A DNA stretch of 64,000 bases from Paenibacillus sp. JDR-2 (GCF_000023585.1 NC_012914.1:1870501-1934500), one strand, 5' to 3'. Shown: positions 49,645-59,113, counted from the first letter of the stretch. Notes: generated by a model from the sequence alone, not told the origin. Program-made: numbers and translations.

Positions 49645-50277
49645 ATGGAAATGTTTTTCCGTTATGTGAGAGAAAATTGGGCTGATCTGCTTGTTTTCAC
49701 CGGACAGCATATTATGATGGTACTGATCGGCTTGCTGCTTGCGCTCGCGGTTGGTATACCCCTAGGTATATTGGCATCGCGAAATCGGGCAAGCGCAAGG
49801 ATTATTCTAACGGCGGCGAATATCGTTCAAGTATTCCCGAGCTTGGCTCTCTTGGTGCTCTTGATGGTTGTCTTTGGCCTAGGGACGACAACAGTCGTTG
49901 TTGGTTTATTCTTATATTCACTGCTGCCGGTCATTCGGAATACGTTTGTCGGGCTCACTCAAGTGGATAAGTCAATCATGGAAGCTGGCAAAGGCGTCGG
50001 CATGAGCCGCCTGCAGATTATGGTTCATGTTCAACTGCCGCTCGCCCTGCCGTTTATGCTGACGGGAATACGGATCGCAGCTGTTATTGCAATTGGTGTG
50101 GCGACCATTGCCCCGCTTGTAGGAGGGGACGGTTTGGGGCGAGAAATATATTCGGGTATCAATATGAATAACTCCGCTCGTCTTTACGCGGGAGCTATTC
50201 CTGCCGCGATTCTGGCGTTGCTTGCTGACTTCGCTTTAGAACGTCTGCAAAATAGGGCGAAGGTTTCTGGAAGGTAG
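49645..50277 (+). CDS. opuCD: Osmoprotectant ABC permease
   Basis: 210 residues, membrane-spanning, EAA loop VDKSIMEAGKGVGMSRLQIMVHVQLPLALP. About half identical to the first permease, the usual OpuCB/OpuCD pairing from duplication. Last gene of the operon. Confidence 0.9.
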   Translation: MEMFFRYVRENWADLLVFTGQHIMMVLIGLLLALAVGIPLGILASRNRASARIILTAANIVQVFPSLALLVLLMVVFGLGTTTVVVGLFLYSLLPVIRNTFVGLTQVDKSIMEAGKGVGMSRLQIMVHVQLPLALPFMLTGIRIAAVIAIGVATIAPLVGGDGLGREIYSGINMNNSARLYAGAIPAAILALLADFALERLQNRAKVSGR

Positions 50278-50302
50278 AATTTAATCTATAACGAAACAAA
50301 GG

Positions 50303-50337
50303 CAAAGGCCACCGATGATGACCATCGGTGGCCTTTG
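50303..50337 (+). terminator. Intrinsic terminator of the opuC operon
   Basis: Perfect 15-bp stem CAAAGGCCACCGATG/CATCGGTGGCCTTTG with loop ATGAC, followed by TTTATG. Confidence 0.88.
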
Positions 50338-50391
50338 TTTATGTGGTCTTCGGTTGACGATGAATGTTCTGCTGTCGCTTGGCAATCCGTA

Positions 50392-50427
50392 CGCTGCCGG
50401 TTTTTTGTTAAAGTAAAGGAAAGGGTA
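50392..50427 (+). repeat. Dispersed intergenic repeat
   Basis: CGCTGCCGGTTTTTTGTTAAAG and following TAAAGGAAAGGG resemble 61963-61998 (TGCTGCCGGTTTGCTGCTTAAG) and 45421-45453 (TTTTGTTAAAGTAAAGGGCAG). All three are intergenic; function unknown. Confidence 0.4.
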
Positions 50428-50466
50428 GATAATATTCGTCAATGAAGTAATTTGAGGGGCAGAATA

Positions 50467-50512
50467 GTTAAACCGAAACTCTTCCCGAAATTTGGAAATA
50501 AATTTGATATAA
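50467..50512 (+). repeat. 46-nt upstream element (copy 1)
   Basis: GTTAAACCGAAACTCTTCCC ... TTTGATATAAT, about 78% identical to 53729-53774. Each contains ATTTGATATA, probably a -10 region, ahead of an unrelated gene. Confidence 0.5.
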
Positions 50513-50561
50513 TCTTCTGGGCTAGTGTTTTAGCAAGCAATCGAAGAAAATGGAGGGAAAA

Positions 50562-52103
50562 ATGAATATAGAACTCGAAACACTGATTTATGTTTTAAGC
50601 CAACGGTTCAACACGAATATCATCTCCGCCGACTGCCAAGCTATTCCGCTCCAAGGCGGAACTGTGGGAAATGTGCACTTGTTAACGGGTATCGCCGAAA
50701 CTACCGATAGCGAAAAATTACCGTACCGTATAGTATTGAAAATCCAGAATAAATGGGAGCGTTACGGCGATCCGGGTTCATGGCGTCGGGAATATGATCT
50801 CTATACGTCTGACTTGGTAGTGACGTTCTCGGAAGCCTTACGCTGGCCGTCATGTTATCACGCCGAAATTAACGACGAAGAAACCCAGACCCAATTGTGG
50901 CTGGAATATATCGATGGAGTAACCGGTTTAGACTTGACCAGTGACATGTATGAACAGGCTGCGCTGGAGTTAGGACGCTTTCAAGGCAAGCTGTATACGG
51001 AGCAGCCCGCCGTGCTGCAAAGCCTGACCAACCTGAGTCGTGCGGATTTCATGAAAAATACGTATATGCATTATCGGTCATGGCCGGTCGTCTACGACTA
51101 TATACGCTCGGAGCAATGCGAATTCCCACACCACGTGCGGGAAATGCTCATCGGCATCGACGAGCAAGCAGACGAGATATTCGCCCGCATCGAAAAATTG
51201 CCCCTCGTGCTATGTCACCGGGATTTCTGGGTAACGAACCTGATTTATACGGACGGGAATATCACGCTTATCGATTGGGATACCAGCGGATGGGGATACC
51301 CGGGCGAGGATCTCGCAAGCCTGATTGCGGATGAAGCGGATATTGATCACATGGTTGAACACTACCAGCGATGCGTCCCCGCGTATTACAAAGGCTTTTC
51401 GGAATATGTGGATGTATCCCGTATCACCGATCATTGTGTCTGCGAAATAATCCTTCTCGCATTCGGATACAGGCTTGTGGAGCAGTATCTCCACGCAGAG
51501 GCTGATGACGAGAAGATGAAGTGTGTCCATACTCTCCAAAAAATCTACGAAATCAAAACCAACCCGTTGTTTAATCCAGAAATACCATTCGAATTTGTAG
51601 TAAAACCTGCTGAAGCATTGCAAATCGATCTCGTGCATAATACCTTCTCGCCTTGGGACTTTTCTCGCCCCCAACATAGAAGGTACGAGGTTCAATGCAA
51701 TGGTGAAGGCGTATATCTGATTGCGTGGCATCTTGGTACTCCAGTCGGCGGTTTCCTCGTTCGATGGAACGGACCTCAGGATGAAGCAGTATCCTCTCGA
51801 ATCGATGTGACTAACAGCGCCTTTCTTGAAGGTGGATTGACCATTGATAAATACCGACGCAAAGGAATCGCTACAGCAATCATACGCGAAGCAGAGCGGT
51901 TGGCAAAAGTACAAGGTTGTACCCATATTGGCATGGAAGTCGGCAGCAGCGACAATCCGGATGCGAAACGACTATATGAAAAGCTCGGTTACGCCGATTG
52001 GGGCCATGGCGACTTTACAATTAGCTGGGGGTATATGGATGCTGAAGGGAATTCCGGAGTGGAATCTGAAATTGTGACCTTTATGCATAAACCTCTACCT
52101 TAG
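50562..52103 (+). CDS. Fusion: aminoglycoside-phosphotransferase-like kinase + GNAT acetyltransferase
   Basis: 513 residues. Residues 1-~340 form an APH-type kinase: VLKIQNKWERYGDPGSWRREYDLY holds a plausible ATP-binding Lys and Glu, LVLCHRDFWVTNLIY near 218 the catalytic Asp/Asn, and ITLIDWDTSGWGYPGEDLA near 236 the metal-binding Asp. Residues ~355-500 are a GNAT domain (GGLTIDKYRRKGIATAIIREAERLAK, then SDNPDAKRLYEKLGY). AAC(6')-Ie/APH(2'') has the opposite order. Substrate may be an aminoglycoside or another small molecule. ATG 50562 follows GGAGGG. It ends overlapping the convergent SDR gene by four bases. Confidence 0.82.
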   Translation: MNIELETLIYVLSQRFNTNIISADCQAIPLQGGTVGNVHLLTGIAETTDSEKLPYRIVLKIQNKWERYGDPGSWRREYDLYTSDLVVTFSEALRWPSCYHAEINDEETQTQLWLEYIDGVTGLDLTSDMYEQAALELGRFQGKLYTEQPAVLQSLTNLSRADFMKNTYMHYRSWPVVYDYIRSEQCEFPHHVREMLIGIDEQADEIFARIEKLPLVLCHRDFWVTNLIYTDGNITLIDWDTSGWGYPGEDLASLIADEADIDHMVEHYQRCVPAYYKGFSEYVDVSRITDHCVCEIILLAFGYRLVEQYLHAEADDEKMKCVHTLQKIYEIKTNPLFNPEIPFEFVVKPAEALQIDLVHNTFSPWDFSRPQHRRYEVQCNGEGVYLIAWHLGTPVGGFLVRWNGPQDEAVSSRIDVTNSAFLEGGLTIDKYRRKGIATAIIREAERLAKVQGCTHIGMEVGSSDNPDAKRLYEKLGYADWGHGDFTISWGYMDAEGNSGVESEIVTFMHKPLP

Positions 52104-52957
52104 GAGCGCCTAACAAGAAATTCGTGTTCGTAAATCTCATGAATTCTTTCCAAAACGTTCCGGGAGTGATCATTGAATTTTAATTCCGCAGTCTGACCTT
52201 TCAGCAAAAACACGCCGGTCTTATTGCGGTGTTCTCCAAGAGCCCCCTCATACAACTGGTTCGCGCCGTGGGTAGGCGGAGAGAAAAACAGCTTCATTAG
52301 CCATTTAATCACTAAGGGCAGTCCAGATTTTTTCCCTTTTCTTAGCGTATTATTGCTGCCCGGGTCAACGCTGCGAATCTTTATGCCTTCCTTGGCAAGC
52401 TGCGGTGCTATAGCTTGAGTCCACAGCGAAAGCGCTAGCTTTGAAGTAGCATAAGGTCCAAGCAGTTTACGGAAGGTTTTAGGGTGTTCCAGGATTTCGA
52501 TATTAAATTCCTTCACATAGTTTAGTGCTGAAGATGAGGTGTTAATCACCGTCTTTAAGCTGCCGTTTTTTATAAGTTCCTTCAATTCCATAAGAATGAT
52601 ATACGGAACGACCGTCAATAGCTCATAATGCTTCTCGCGGCCTTGTTTCGAATGGCTTAGTTCAGGAAAGGACCCGCCGGCGTTGTTAAACAAAATATCG
52701 ATCCGCTGCTCTTTACCTTTGATCTCTTCCAAAGTCCTTCTCAAGCTGGCATAATCAGTGAGATCTGCCGTTTTATAAACACGAAGCCATCCTTCCATGA
52801 TGGCTTTTTGGATTCCCGTATCATCCGCCGGAAAGTCGGAACGGTTCAAAGCAACCACCTGCCAGTCCTCCGATAGCAATTTCCGAGTTAATTCCAACCC
52901 GATCCCGGCACTTGCACCCGTAACCAGTACGATATTTTCGCGTTTGTTCGTGTTCAT
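52100..52957 (-). CDS. Short-chain dehydrogenase/reductase
   Basis: 285 residues. Cofactor motif TGASAGIGLEL, NNAGG at the fourth strand, and active site Ser/Tyr/Lys in INTSSSALNY and YATSKLAL. Basic residues after the second strand (LNRSDFP) suggest NADP. Resembles retinol-dehydrogenase-like and protochlorophyllide-reductase-like SDRs acting on lipophilic carbonyls. ATG 52957 follows GGAGGAG. Divergent from a MerR gene, sharing a control region. Confidence 0.88.
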   Translation of the reverse strand: MNTNKRENIVLVTGASAGIGLELTRKLLSEDWQVVALNRSDFPADDTGIQKAIMEGWLRVYKTADLTDYASLRRTLEEIKGKEQRIDILFNNAGGSFPELSHSKQGREKHYELLTVVPYIILMELKELIKNGSLKTVINTSSSALNYVKEFNIEILEHPKTFRKLLGPYATSKLALSLWTQAIAPQLAKEGIKIRSVDPGSNNTLRKGKKSGLPLVIKWLMKLFFSPPTHGANQLYEGALGEHRNKTGVFLLKGQTAELKFNDHSRNVLERIHEIYEHEFLVRRS

Positions 52958-53002
52958 TGCATGTCTCCTCCTGATATCGGGATATTTCCCTTGATAGCTC
53001 AC

Positions 53003-53033
53003 ATTCTATAAGTTCGAGTCGGCTCCAAGTCAA
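53003..53033 (-). promoter_or_regulatory. MerR-type promoter of SDR gene
   Basis: On the minus strand TTGACT, 19-bp spacer, TAGAAT; the spacer holds an imperfect dyad TTGGAG/CTCGAA. A 19-bp spacer is the mark of MerR-activated promoters. Confidence 0.6.
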
Positions 53034-53070
53034 GCGCGGCAATAAAGTTTTTGTTCCAAGGATTGAAGAC

Positions 53071-53101
53071 TTGACTTGGATTCAGCTCCAAGATGTATAA
53101 T
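53071..53101 (+). promoter_or_regulatory. MerR-type promoter and operator of merR gene
   Basis: TTGACT (53071), 19-bp spacer, TATAAT (53096). The spacer contains a perfect dyad CTTGGA-TTCAGC-TCCAAG (53075-53092). Confidence 0.65.
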
Positions 53102-53130
53102 GTACAAAATAATCTCCGGGAGGGAACGGG

Positions 53131-53637
53131 ATGAAGTCAGAGCAAACTTTTACGATAAAGCAAACCGCCGATAAAACTGGAATTTCCGAGGATACGCTCC
53201 GTTATTACGAGAAGATCGCGTTGCTTCCCCGGGCGGACCGGAAGGATAATGGGCATCGCGTGTACCGGCAGGAGGATATCAATACGATTCTGCTGATATA
53301 CTGCCTGAAAAAAACAGGGATGCCACTCGAGGAAATGCGGCCGTTTTTGACAGTCTCCGTCGATGCCGATCCCGCGGAATATCCTGAATTGGTGAAGAAA
53401 TTAAGGGACCACCGGGAAAATATCGTCAGCCAAATCACCTCGCTGCAACAGATCGTCGATTTTATCGACATGAAACTGGAAGAAGGTAGATACCGCCGGG
53501 ACTGTTCGGATGAAAACCAGGACGACGCTTCAGAGAAAATAATGGGGGAACCGAAACTAAAGCCCGTCTCACCCGTCGAGATGAGCTATTTTACCGTATC
53601 GGCCAAAACGGACAAATCACCGGCTTCCGTTAGATAA
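53131..53637 (+). CDS. MerR-family regulator
   Basis: 168 residues. MerR winged helix (FTIKQTADKTGISEDTLRYYEKIALLPRADRKDNGHRVY) and dimerisation helix (~85-125). The C-terminal ~45 residues have only one Cys and no heavy-metal triad, so the ligand is probably organic. Likely controls itself and the divergent SDR through the two 19-bp-spaced promoters. RBS GGGAGGGA. Confidence 0.88.
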   Translation: MKSEQTFTIKQTADKTGISEDTLRYYEKIALLPRADRKDNGHRVYRQEDINTILLIYCLKKTGMPLEEMRPFLTVSVDADPAEYPELVKKLRDHRENIVSQITSLQQIVDFIDMKLEEGRYRRDCSDENQDDASEKIMGEPKLKPVSPVEMSYFTVSAKTDKSPASVR

Positions 53638-53682
53638 AAAGGGAATACGCTAACGTGGAACTATAGTTTAATACAACATGAC

Positions 53683-53709
53683 AGCAGCCGGCGTTGGCTG
53701 CTTTTTTTG
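53683..53709 (+). terminator. Intrinsic terminator
   Basis: AGCAGCC-GGCGTT-GGCTGCT followed by TTTTTTT. Confidence 0.85.
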
Positions 53710-53728
53710 TTGAACGAAAAATAAATTA

Positions 53729-53774
53729 GTTATAACGAAAGTCTTCCCATAATTAGGAACTGCATTTGATATAT
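53729..53774 (+). repeat. 46-nt upstream element (copy 2)
   Basis: GTTATAACGAAAGTCTTCCC ... TTTGATATATG matches 50467-50512. The rest of 53775-54014 is a long untranslated leader before the ABC exporter, without a clear gene or riboswitch. Confidence 0.5.
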
Positions 53775-54014
53775 GTTTGCAAGCAGAAACAGCAAGTTGA
53801 AGTACGGCAGGAGAATTTTACTCCATCACGAATTATTCAGAATTGGTGACAATCTCCAATCTCAACTACTGCTTGATAGGTTGATGTCTGCTTAAGCTCA
53901 TTCCGACAGTACTCTTCATCCCTATTTCATAAGGTGATGCTTACGAAGTAAGAATTGTCACAATGCGCCCATAAGGTGCTCATAAGGCAACAATTCTTTT
54001 AAGGAGGTTTTAGA

Positions 54015-55862
54015 GTGTCAACAGAGAAAAAAACTGCGTACTCCGCGTGGTCAAACATCATGTACTCCATGCAGTTGCATTGGCGGGCGAGGCCGCTTAC
54101 GTTGATTTGCTGTGCCGTTTCGGTGCTTGTTGGCGTCGGTGTGCCATTTGTAAGCATCTATATGCCTAAGATTGTCATCGACAACATTACTGCCGGAGTC
54201 ACGCCAAGCGAGTTTATACTATCGGTGGGCATCGTGGCGCTTCTCCTGGCCGCGCTAAACAGCGCTAAAAGCTACGCCGATCTCATCACTAATGAATCTG
54301 TAGGTACAATCAGCATATTGAAGCACCTCCAAACGATCATGCATAAGCATCTAAATATGGACTATGAGGTGCTGGAAAGCCCCGGATACGCAAAACGGGG
54401 CGAAAAAGCGTGGCGTGCCATGCAGAGCAATCACTCTCCAGCCTCTAACATACCAAGAAACCTATCACAGTTTCTAATGAACGTAGCGGGTTTTCTTGTA
54501 TATGGAACGGTTATCGTATCGGTACATCCCCTTATTATTCTCTTTCTAGCCATTTCGGCCGGGATCAATTGGCTTGCGCTCTCTCGCGCCCGAAAAGTTG
54601 AGAGGGACACGCGGGAAGAGCGGTCAAAGCTTCAAGGAAAACTCTGGTATCTTCAGAAGGTATCGAAAGAGCCGTCCGGCGGCAAAGACGTACGTCTATA
54701 TGACCTTAGCAGCGTAATCCGCGGTATTTTTCAAAACGTACTCGGTACCTCAACCGAAAAAGAGCAAAAGGTAGCGACAGGCGATATGAGGGCCCAGTTA
54801 TCGGATGCGGTGCTTAGTCTGATTCGTGACGGTGCCTCTTACGCGTTTCTTATTTACTTGCTGTTAAACGGCGAGATGACATTGGGCAACTTCGTGCTCG
54901 TATTTGCCGCCATTGGCGCGTTTGCGGGCTGGTTGTCGGGGATATTAACCAGCTCAAGCGAGCTGATCCGTTCCTTAAGTGAGCTGTCTGATATACGAGA
55001 TTATCTGGACGTGCCCGATCTTTCAAATACTGGCGCCGGCCATGCGCTGCCGTCCGGCGATCTTCTTCCTCCCGCAATTACATTAAGAAACGTTGGATAT
55101 ACCTATCCGGAAGCAAAAGAACCCACCCTTTCAAGCATCGATTTTGAGATCAAGCCGGGAGAGCGCATCGCCATTGTCGGGGCGAACGGAGCGGGAAAGA
55201 CGACGCTTATTAAGCTTTTATGCGGACTTTATAAGCCAACATGCGGGGAGATTACGCTCGGCGGCGTCGACATTACGCGATATAACAGAGACGAATATTT
55301 TTCGCTTTTTTCAACGGTATTTCAGGATATTCATCTCTTCTGCTGCGATATTGCCGGCAATATCTCGCAGCAGCCCCCCGATCAGACAGACTATGAGAAG
55401 GTAGAGGAATGCCTCATCATGTCCGGCCTTATGGATAAAGTAAGAGGACTTGAGAGTGGAGAATCCACGCTTCTTGTCCGTCGGGTGCATACCGACGCTA
55501 TCGAACTCTCTGGCGGCGAGAAGCAAAAGCTGGCGCTGGCGCGCGCGCTGTACAAAGACGCGCCGGTTATCATCTTGGATGAACCTACGGCTGCTCTCGA
55601 CCCGATCGCTGAAAGCGAGATTTACCAGCGATATGCCGAACTGACTGCGGGGCGGACATCGATTTACATCTCCCATAGGCTGGCAAGCACGCGTTTCTGC
55701 GACAGGATTCTATTAATTGATGGCGGCGGCATCGCCGAGTACGGCACGCACGACGAGCTCATGAGGCATGGCGGAAAATATGCCGAGATGTTTAACGTGC
55801 AGTCTCACTACTATAAGGATGGGGAGGTGACCGATCATGAAGGAGCGCTCCATCTGGCGTAA
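54015..55862 (+). CDS. ABC exporter half-transporter (heterodimer, first)
   Basis: 615 residues: six membrane helices (~1-330) and an ATPase domain with Walker A GANGAGKTTL, signature LSGGEKQKLALARALY, Walker B VIILDEPTAALDP and H-switch SHRLAS. GTG start behind AAGGAGG. Overlaps the second half-transporter gene by 26 bp, so a coupled heterodimer is likely. Exports a peptide, antibiotic or lipid; no biosynthesis genes adjoin. Close in style to clostridial/Paenibacillus multidrug or lantibiotic-like exporters. Confidence 0.88.
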   Translation: MSTEKKTAYSAWSNIMYSMQLHWRARPLTLICCAVSVLVGVGVPFVSIYMPKIVIDNITAGVTPSEFILSVGIVALLLAALNSAKSYADLITNESVGTISILKHLQTIMHKHLNMDYEVLESPGYAKRGEKAWRAMQSNHSPASNIPRNLSQFLMNVAGFLVYGTVIVSVHPLIILFLAISAGINWLALSRARKVERDTREERSKLQGKLWYLQKVSKEPSGGKDVRLYDLSSVIRGIFQNVLGTSTEKEQKVATGDMRAQLSDAVLSLIRDGASYAFLIYLLLNGEMTLGNFVLVFAAIGAFAGWLSGILTSSSELIRSLSELSDIRDYLDVPDLSNTGAGHALPSGDLLPPAITLRNVGYTYPEAKEPTLSSIDFEIKPGERIAIVGANGAGKTTLIKLLCGLYKPTCGEITLGGVDITRYNRDEYFSLFSTVFQDIHLFCCDIAGNISQQPPDQTDYEKVEECLIMSGLMDKVRGLESGESTLLVRRVHTDAIELSGGEKQKLALARALYKDAPVIILDEPTAALDPIAESEIYQRYAELTAGRTSIYISHRLASTRFCDRILLIDGGGIAEYGTHDELMRHGGKYAEMFNVQSHYYKDGEVTDHEGALHLA

Positions 55863-57666
55863 CCTGTACCGCGGATACGGCATCGTAAATCGCTTAACGC
55901 CAACCTACATTCCGCTTACTATCGCCTCATCCTTTATCAAAGCGGTTCAGCCCTTAATGGTGCTCTTCCTGTCTGCCCAGATTATAAACGAGCTGGCCGG
56001 CGAGCGTGACACCGGGCGCATTACGCTGTATGCCGCACTTACAGTAGGGCTTGCGTTTGCCTGTTCGGCTATCAACGCCGCAGTTAACCGACGGATCACG
56101 ACCTTAAACAGTACGTTGTGGGCGCGTTTCTACTTTTTTCTGGGCAATCGCTATATGCAGCTGAACTACGATCAAGTGGAAGACACGATGATTAATGAGA
56201 GGTTAGCGGATATTGAAGCGAAGTCTAACGGAAACGGACTTGGCATTCTGCGTCTGCACTACAGTCTGCCGGAACTATTACAGCCTCTTTTTGAGCTGAT
56301 ACTATCTGTCATCCTGTTTATCGGGATGTTCACATCCGCTTCTTCCTACGAGCAGACGTTTATAACTTCTCCGTATGCTACCGTTTTGCTGATTCTTCTC
56401 ATCCTGACAATGATTCCCTTTACTTATTTGCTGAAGAAGAGGGAGGAGAAAATCCAGAAGAAAGTGTTTGAGGATAACCCGAAAGCAAACACTTATGTGA
56501 GTTTTTTTAACGAATATATGCAGGCAAAAAATGCCGCCAAGGACATACGTCTCTATAAACAGGCGCCGGCGATAGAGGACCATTACAATAAATCGGTTGG
56601 AGCGGAATACTGGTACCGTATTTTTAACTTGATCGGAAAAAACAACGCATTGGCAGCGGCAATGAATGCCGTACTTGGCGGCTGCGTATATCTCTTTATC
56701 GGTCTGCGGGCGCTTTATGGCATGTATCCTTTAGGCAGCGTCGTGCAGTACATCGGTGCGGTTACGGGCGCTGTAGGCGCGCTGGCCAAGCTGGTCTCTG
56801 TTTTGGGCAATTTTATAACAAACAACCCTTATCTCAGCCTCGTGTTCGAGTATCTTGACCTGCCGGACAACATGCAAAATAGCGCTAAAAGCAGACAAAT
56901 CCCGCAAGAAGGACTAGAATTTGAGTTTTGTGACGTCTCGTTCAAGTATCCCGGGTCCGACAATTACGCCATCAAGAACCTTAGCATGAAATTTAATATT
57001 GGCGAACGGCTTGCCGTCGTGGGGTTAAATGGCAGCGGCAAGACAACTATGATTAAGCTGCTATGCCGGCTTTATGAACCTACGGAGGGCGTTGTCACGT
57101 TAAACGGCATCGACATCAGGGAGTACGACTATTCGGCATATATGGGCGTATTCAGCGTTGTGTTTCAAGATTTTAAACTATATTCGTTCTCGCTTGGCCA
57201 TAACGTTGCCGCATCCGAAAGTTATGACGCAGCATTGGCGGAGGAGTCGCTTATCATGGCGGGGCTTGGCGAAAAGGTCAGGAACATGCCGAAAGGGCTT
57301 CATACCTACCTGCATAAGGATTTCTCTGACGACGGCGTGGAAATTTCGGGAGGCGAAGCGCAGAAGGTGGCTCTGGCAAGGGCATTGTACAAGAATGCGC
57401 CGTTCGTGATATTAGACGAACCTACGGCGGCACTGGACCCGATCGCAGAGTTCGAGATTTATTCCCGCTTTAATGAATTAATCGGCGGTAAAACGGCAAT
57501 CTTCGTCTCACACCGGCTCTCGTCTTGCCGATTCTGTCATGACATCGCCGTGTTTCACGAGGGTCGGATTATTCAACGCGGCTCCCATGACGAGCTTGTA
57601 GCCGACCGGGACGGGAAATACGCTGAACTCTGGAATGCGCAAGCTCAGTATTACGTTGGGGCATAA
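55837..57666 (+). CDS. ABC exporter half-transporter (heterodimer, second)
   Basis: 609 residues, same layout: membrane domain to ~345, Walker A GLNGSGKTTM, signature ISGGEAQKVALARALY, Walker B FVILDEPTAALDP, SHRLSS. Both halves keep the catalytic Glu, so unlike many heterodimers neither ATP site looks degenerate. RBS GGAGGTGA inside the previous gene. Confidence 0.88.
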   Translation: MKERSIWRNLYRGYGIVNRLTPTYIPLTIASSFIKAVQPLMVLFLSAQIINELAGERDTGRITLYAALTVGLAFACSAINAAVNRRITTLNSTLWARFYFFLGNRYMQLNYDQVEDTMINERLADIEAKSNGNGLGILRLHYSLPELLQPLFELILSVILFIGMFTSASSYEQTFITSPYATVLLILLILTMIPFTYLLKKREEKIQKKVFEDNPKANTYVSFFNEYMQAKNAAKDIRLYKQAPAIEDHYNKSVGAEYWYRIFNLIGKNNALAAAMNAVLGGCVYLFIGLRALYGMYPLGSVVQYIGAVTGAVGALAKLVSVLGNFITNNPYLSLVFEYLDLPDNMQNSAKSRQIPQEGLEFEFCDVSFKYPGSDNYAIKNLSMKFNIGERLAVVGLNGSGKTTMIKLLCRLYEPTEGVVTLNGIDIREYDYSAYMGVFSVVFQDFKLYSFSLGHNVAASESYDAALAEESLIMAGLGEKVRNMPKGLHTYLHKDFSDDGVEISGGEAQKVALARALYKNAPFVILDEPTAALDPIAEFEIYSRFNELIGGKTAIFVSHRLSSCRFCHDIAVFHEGRIIQRGSHDELVADRDGKYAELWNAQAQYYVGA

Positions 57667-57700
57667 GTCAGTGTCGGACGGAAAGTACAGCTATACAAAG

Positions 57701-57725
57701 AAAGTCGCATAAACTGCGGCTTTTT
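57701..57725 (+). terminator. Intrinsic terminator
   Basis: AAAGTCGCA pairs with TGCGGCTTT, loop TAAAC, then T-run. Confidence 0.75.
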
Positions 57726-57813
57726 ATTTATGTATGTATGGAACGAAATATGGATTGAGTGCGTCATTTATAGGGAGATCAAGTTTAGAACAAATCACCT
57801 TATAGGAGGTAAT

Positions 57814-58464
57814 ATGCGTAAATATAGTCTTTGTTTAATGCTAATTTGGATGCTTGTTTTTCTTGTTACCGGTTGTAGTCAGTCATCAAAATATGGTACG
57901 CCTGCGCCTATCAAGAATTTAAAATGGGGGATGAATGAGGAAGAGGTAATGAATGCTTTAAAAACTTCTGAAAAGGATATTACAAAAATAAATACAGGGC
58001 TTGCTCATAATGATCAAATTAATTTAAATAATCCAATAAAACTATATAACCGCTCTGCTGAGGTTAGCTTTACCTTCTCTTATCACATCCTAAATGGAAT
58101 TACAGCACACTTTAAACCGGAGGATGTTGCATTCGTTGAAGAAGCGATAGCGAAAGAGCGTGGAACAGGAATTTATAAATATAACGGTAAAAATGAGAAA
58201 TCCGATGTAACCTGGCAAGACGACTTACTGGAAAATAATAAAACGTGGAAAGCTGCAGTGGAAGAGATCTATAAAAATCTTGGAATCAAGGTTAGCGATG
58301 ATCCCATGAAAGACGGAATATCCGTAGGTCAAAAACCGATAACGTGGTGTAGGCTAACTGTAGATAATAACAGCCCCCTATATGGAAACTTGTATTTTAA
58401 TGGCGATGTCGCATCGATGCTAAATTATCCTGAAAAATATGCTCCGGAATTAATTCTTAAATAG
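57814..58464 (+). CDS. Lipoprotein of unknown function
   Basis: 216 residues. Signal peptide with lipobox VTGC; mature part begins with PIKNLKWGMNEEEVMNAL, a pattern seen in small Gram-positive lipoproteins whose first helix binds little known. No catalytic motif. Start 57814 follows ATAGGAGGT. A/T-rich. The next membrane-protein gene is 47 bp away and may be co-transcribed. Confidence 0.75.
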   Translation: MRKYSLCLMLIWMLVFLVTGCSQSSKYGTPAPIKNLKWGMNEEEVMNALKTSEKDITKINTGLAHNDQINLNNPIKLYNRSAEVSFTFSYHILNGITAHFKPEDVAFVEEAIAKERGTGIYKYNGKNEKSDVTWQDDLLENNKTWKAAVEEIYKNLGIKVSDDPMKDGISVGQKPITWCRLTVDNNSPLYGNLYFNGDVASMLNYPEKYAPELILK

Positions 58465-58511
58465 TACAGTCCCCCCGCTTAATTTCGAAGAGGGTTGATT
58501 AGGAGACGTGG

Positions 58512-58964
58512 ATGATGCGGTATTTGATCAGATTAAATGCACTTAGCGCTATCTTCGCATTATTACCATTTATTATCAGTGAGCTATTAGTCAACGTATA
58601 TAGAATAAATCGAATAACGGGGATTGAAATAGACGATATAAATAAGGTTACCTCAATTGCTTGTTATGTAAGCCTAATTATAATATTTGTTATTTTTGTT
58701 CCCTTAGTTCTTCACTTTTTACCATTAAGGATAACAAACTTTTTTGCATCCATTATGTGGTTCCCATATTACTGCCTGTATGTGTATTTCTTTGCTGCAC
58801 TTTTTCCTGCAAAAAATCCAGCTGATGATCCTAATCCTGTTTCAGGGTTAATTATTATTGCAATTTTACTATTATTTCCGTTTTTGATAGTAGGAGTTAA
58901 TGGTGTTGCTCTATTGCTCCAATATTATAAAAAGTGTAGGTATACGACTAACGAGGAAGATTAA
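58512..58964 (+). CDS. Small membrane protein, four helices
   Basis: 150 residues with four hydrophobic segments (~7-28, ~47-70, ~77-97, ~112-135) and a short charged tail. RBS TTAGGAGAC. No family recognised. A/T-rich like the lipoprotein before it. Confidence 0.65.
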   Translation: MMRYLIRLNALSAIFALLPFIISELLVNVYRINRITGIEIDDINKVTSIACYVSLIIIFVIFVPLVLHFLPLRITNFFASIMWFPYYCLYVYFFAALFPAKNPADDPNPVSGLIIIAILLLFPFLIVGVNGVALLLQYYKKCRYTTNEED

Positions 58965-59113
58965 TTCATTTTTTTAAAACTAGATCGGGAGAGGGTATGA
59001 ACCGAATATTTCGAACTAAATTATTCTTTCTTTTCGTTAATGCTGGCGAGTAAAGGAGCTCCTTATTTTCACACCTGGTTTCTTGACTTTCTTATCGAAC
59101 AATTTAAGCAGAC

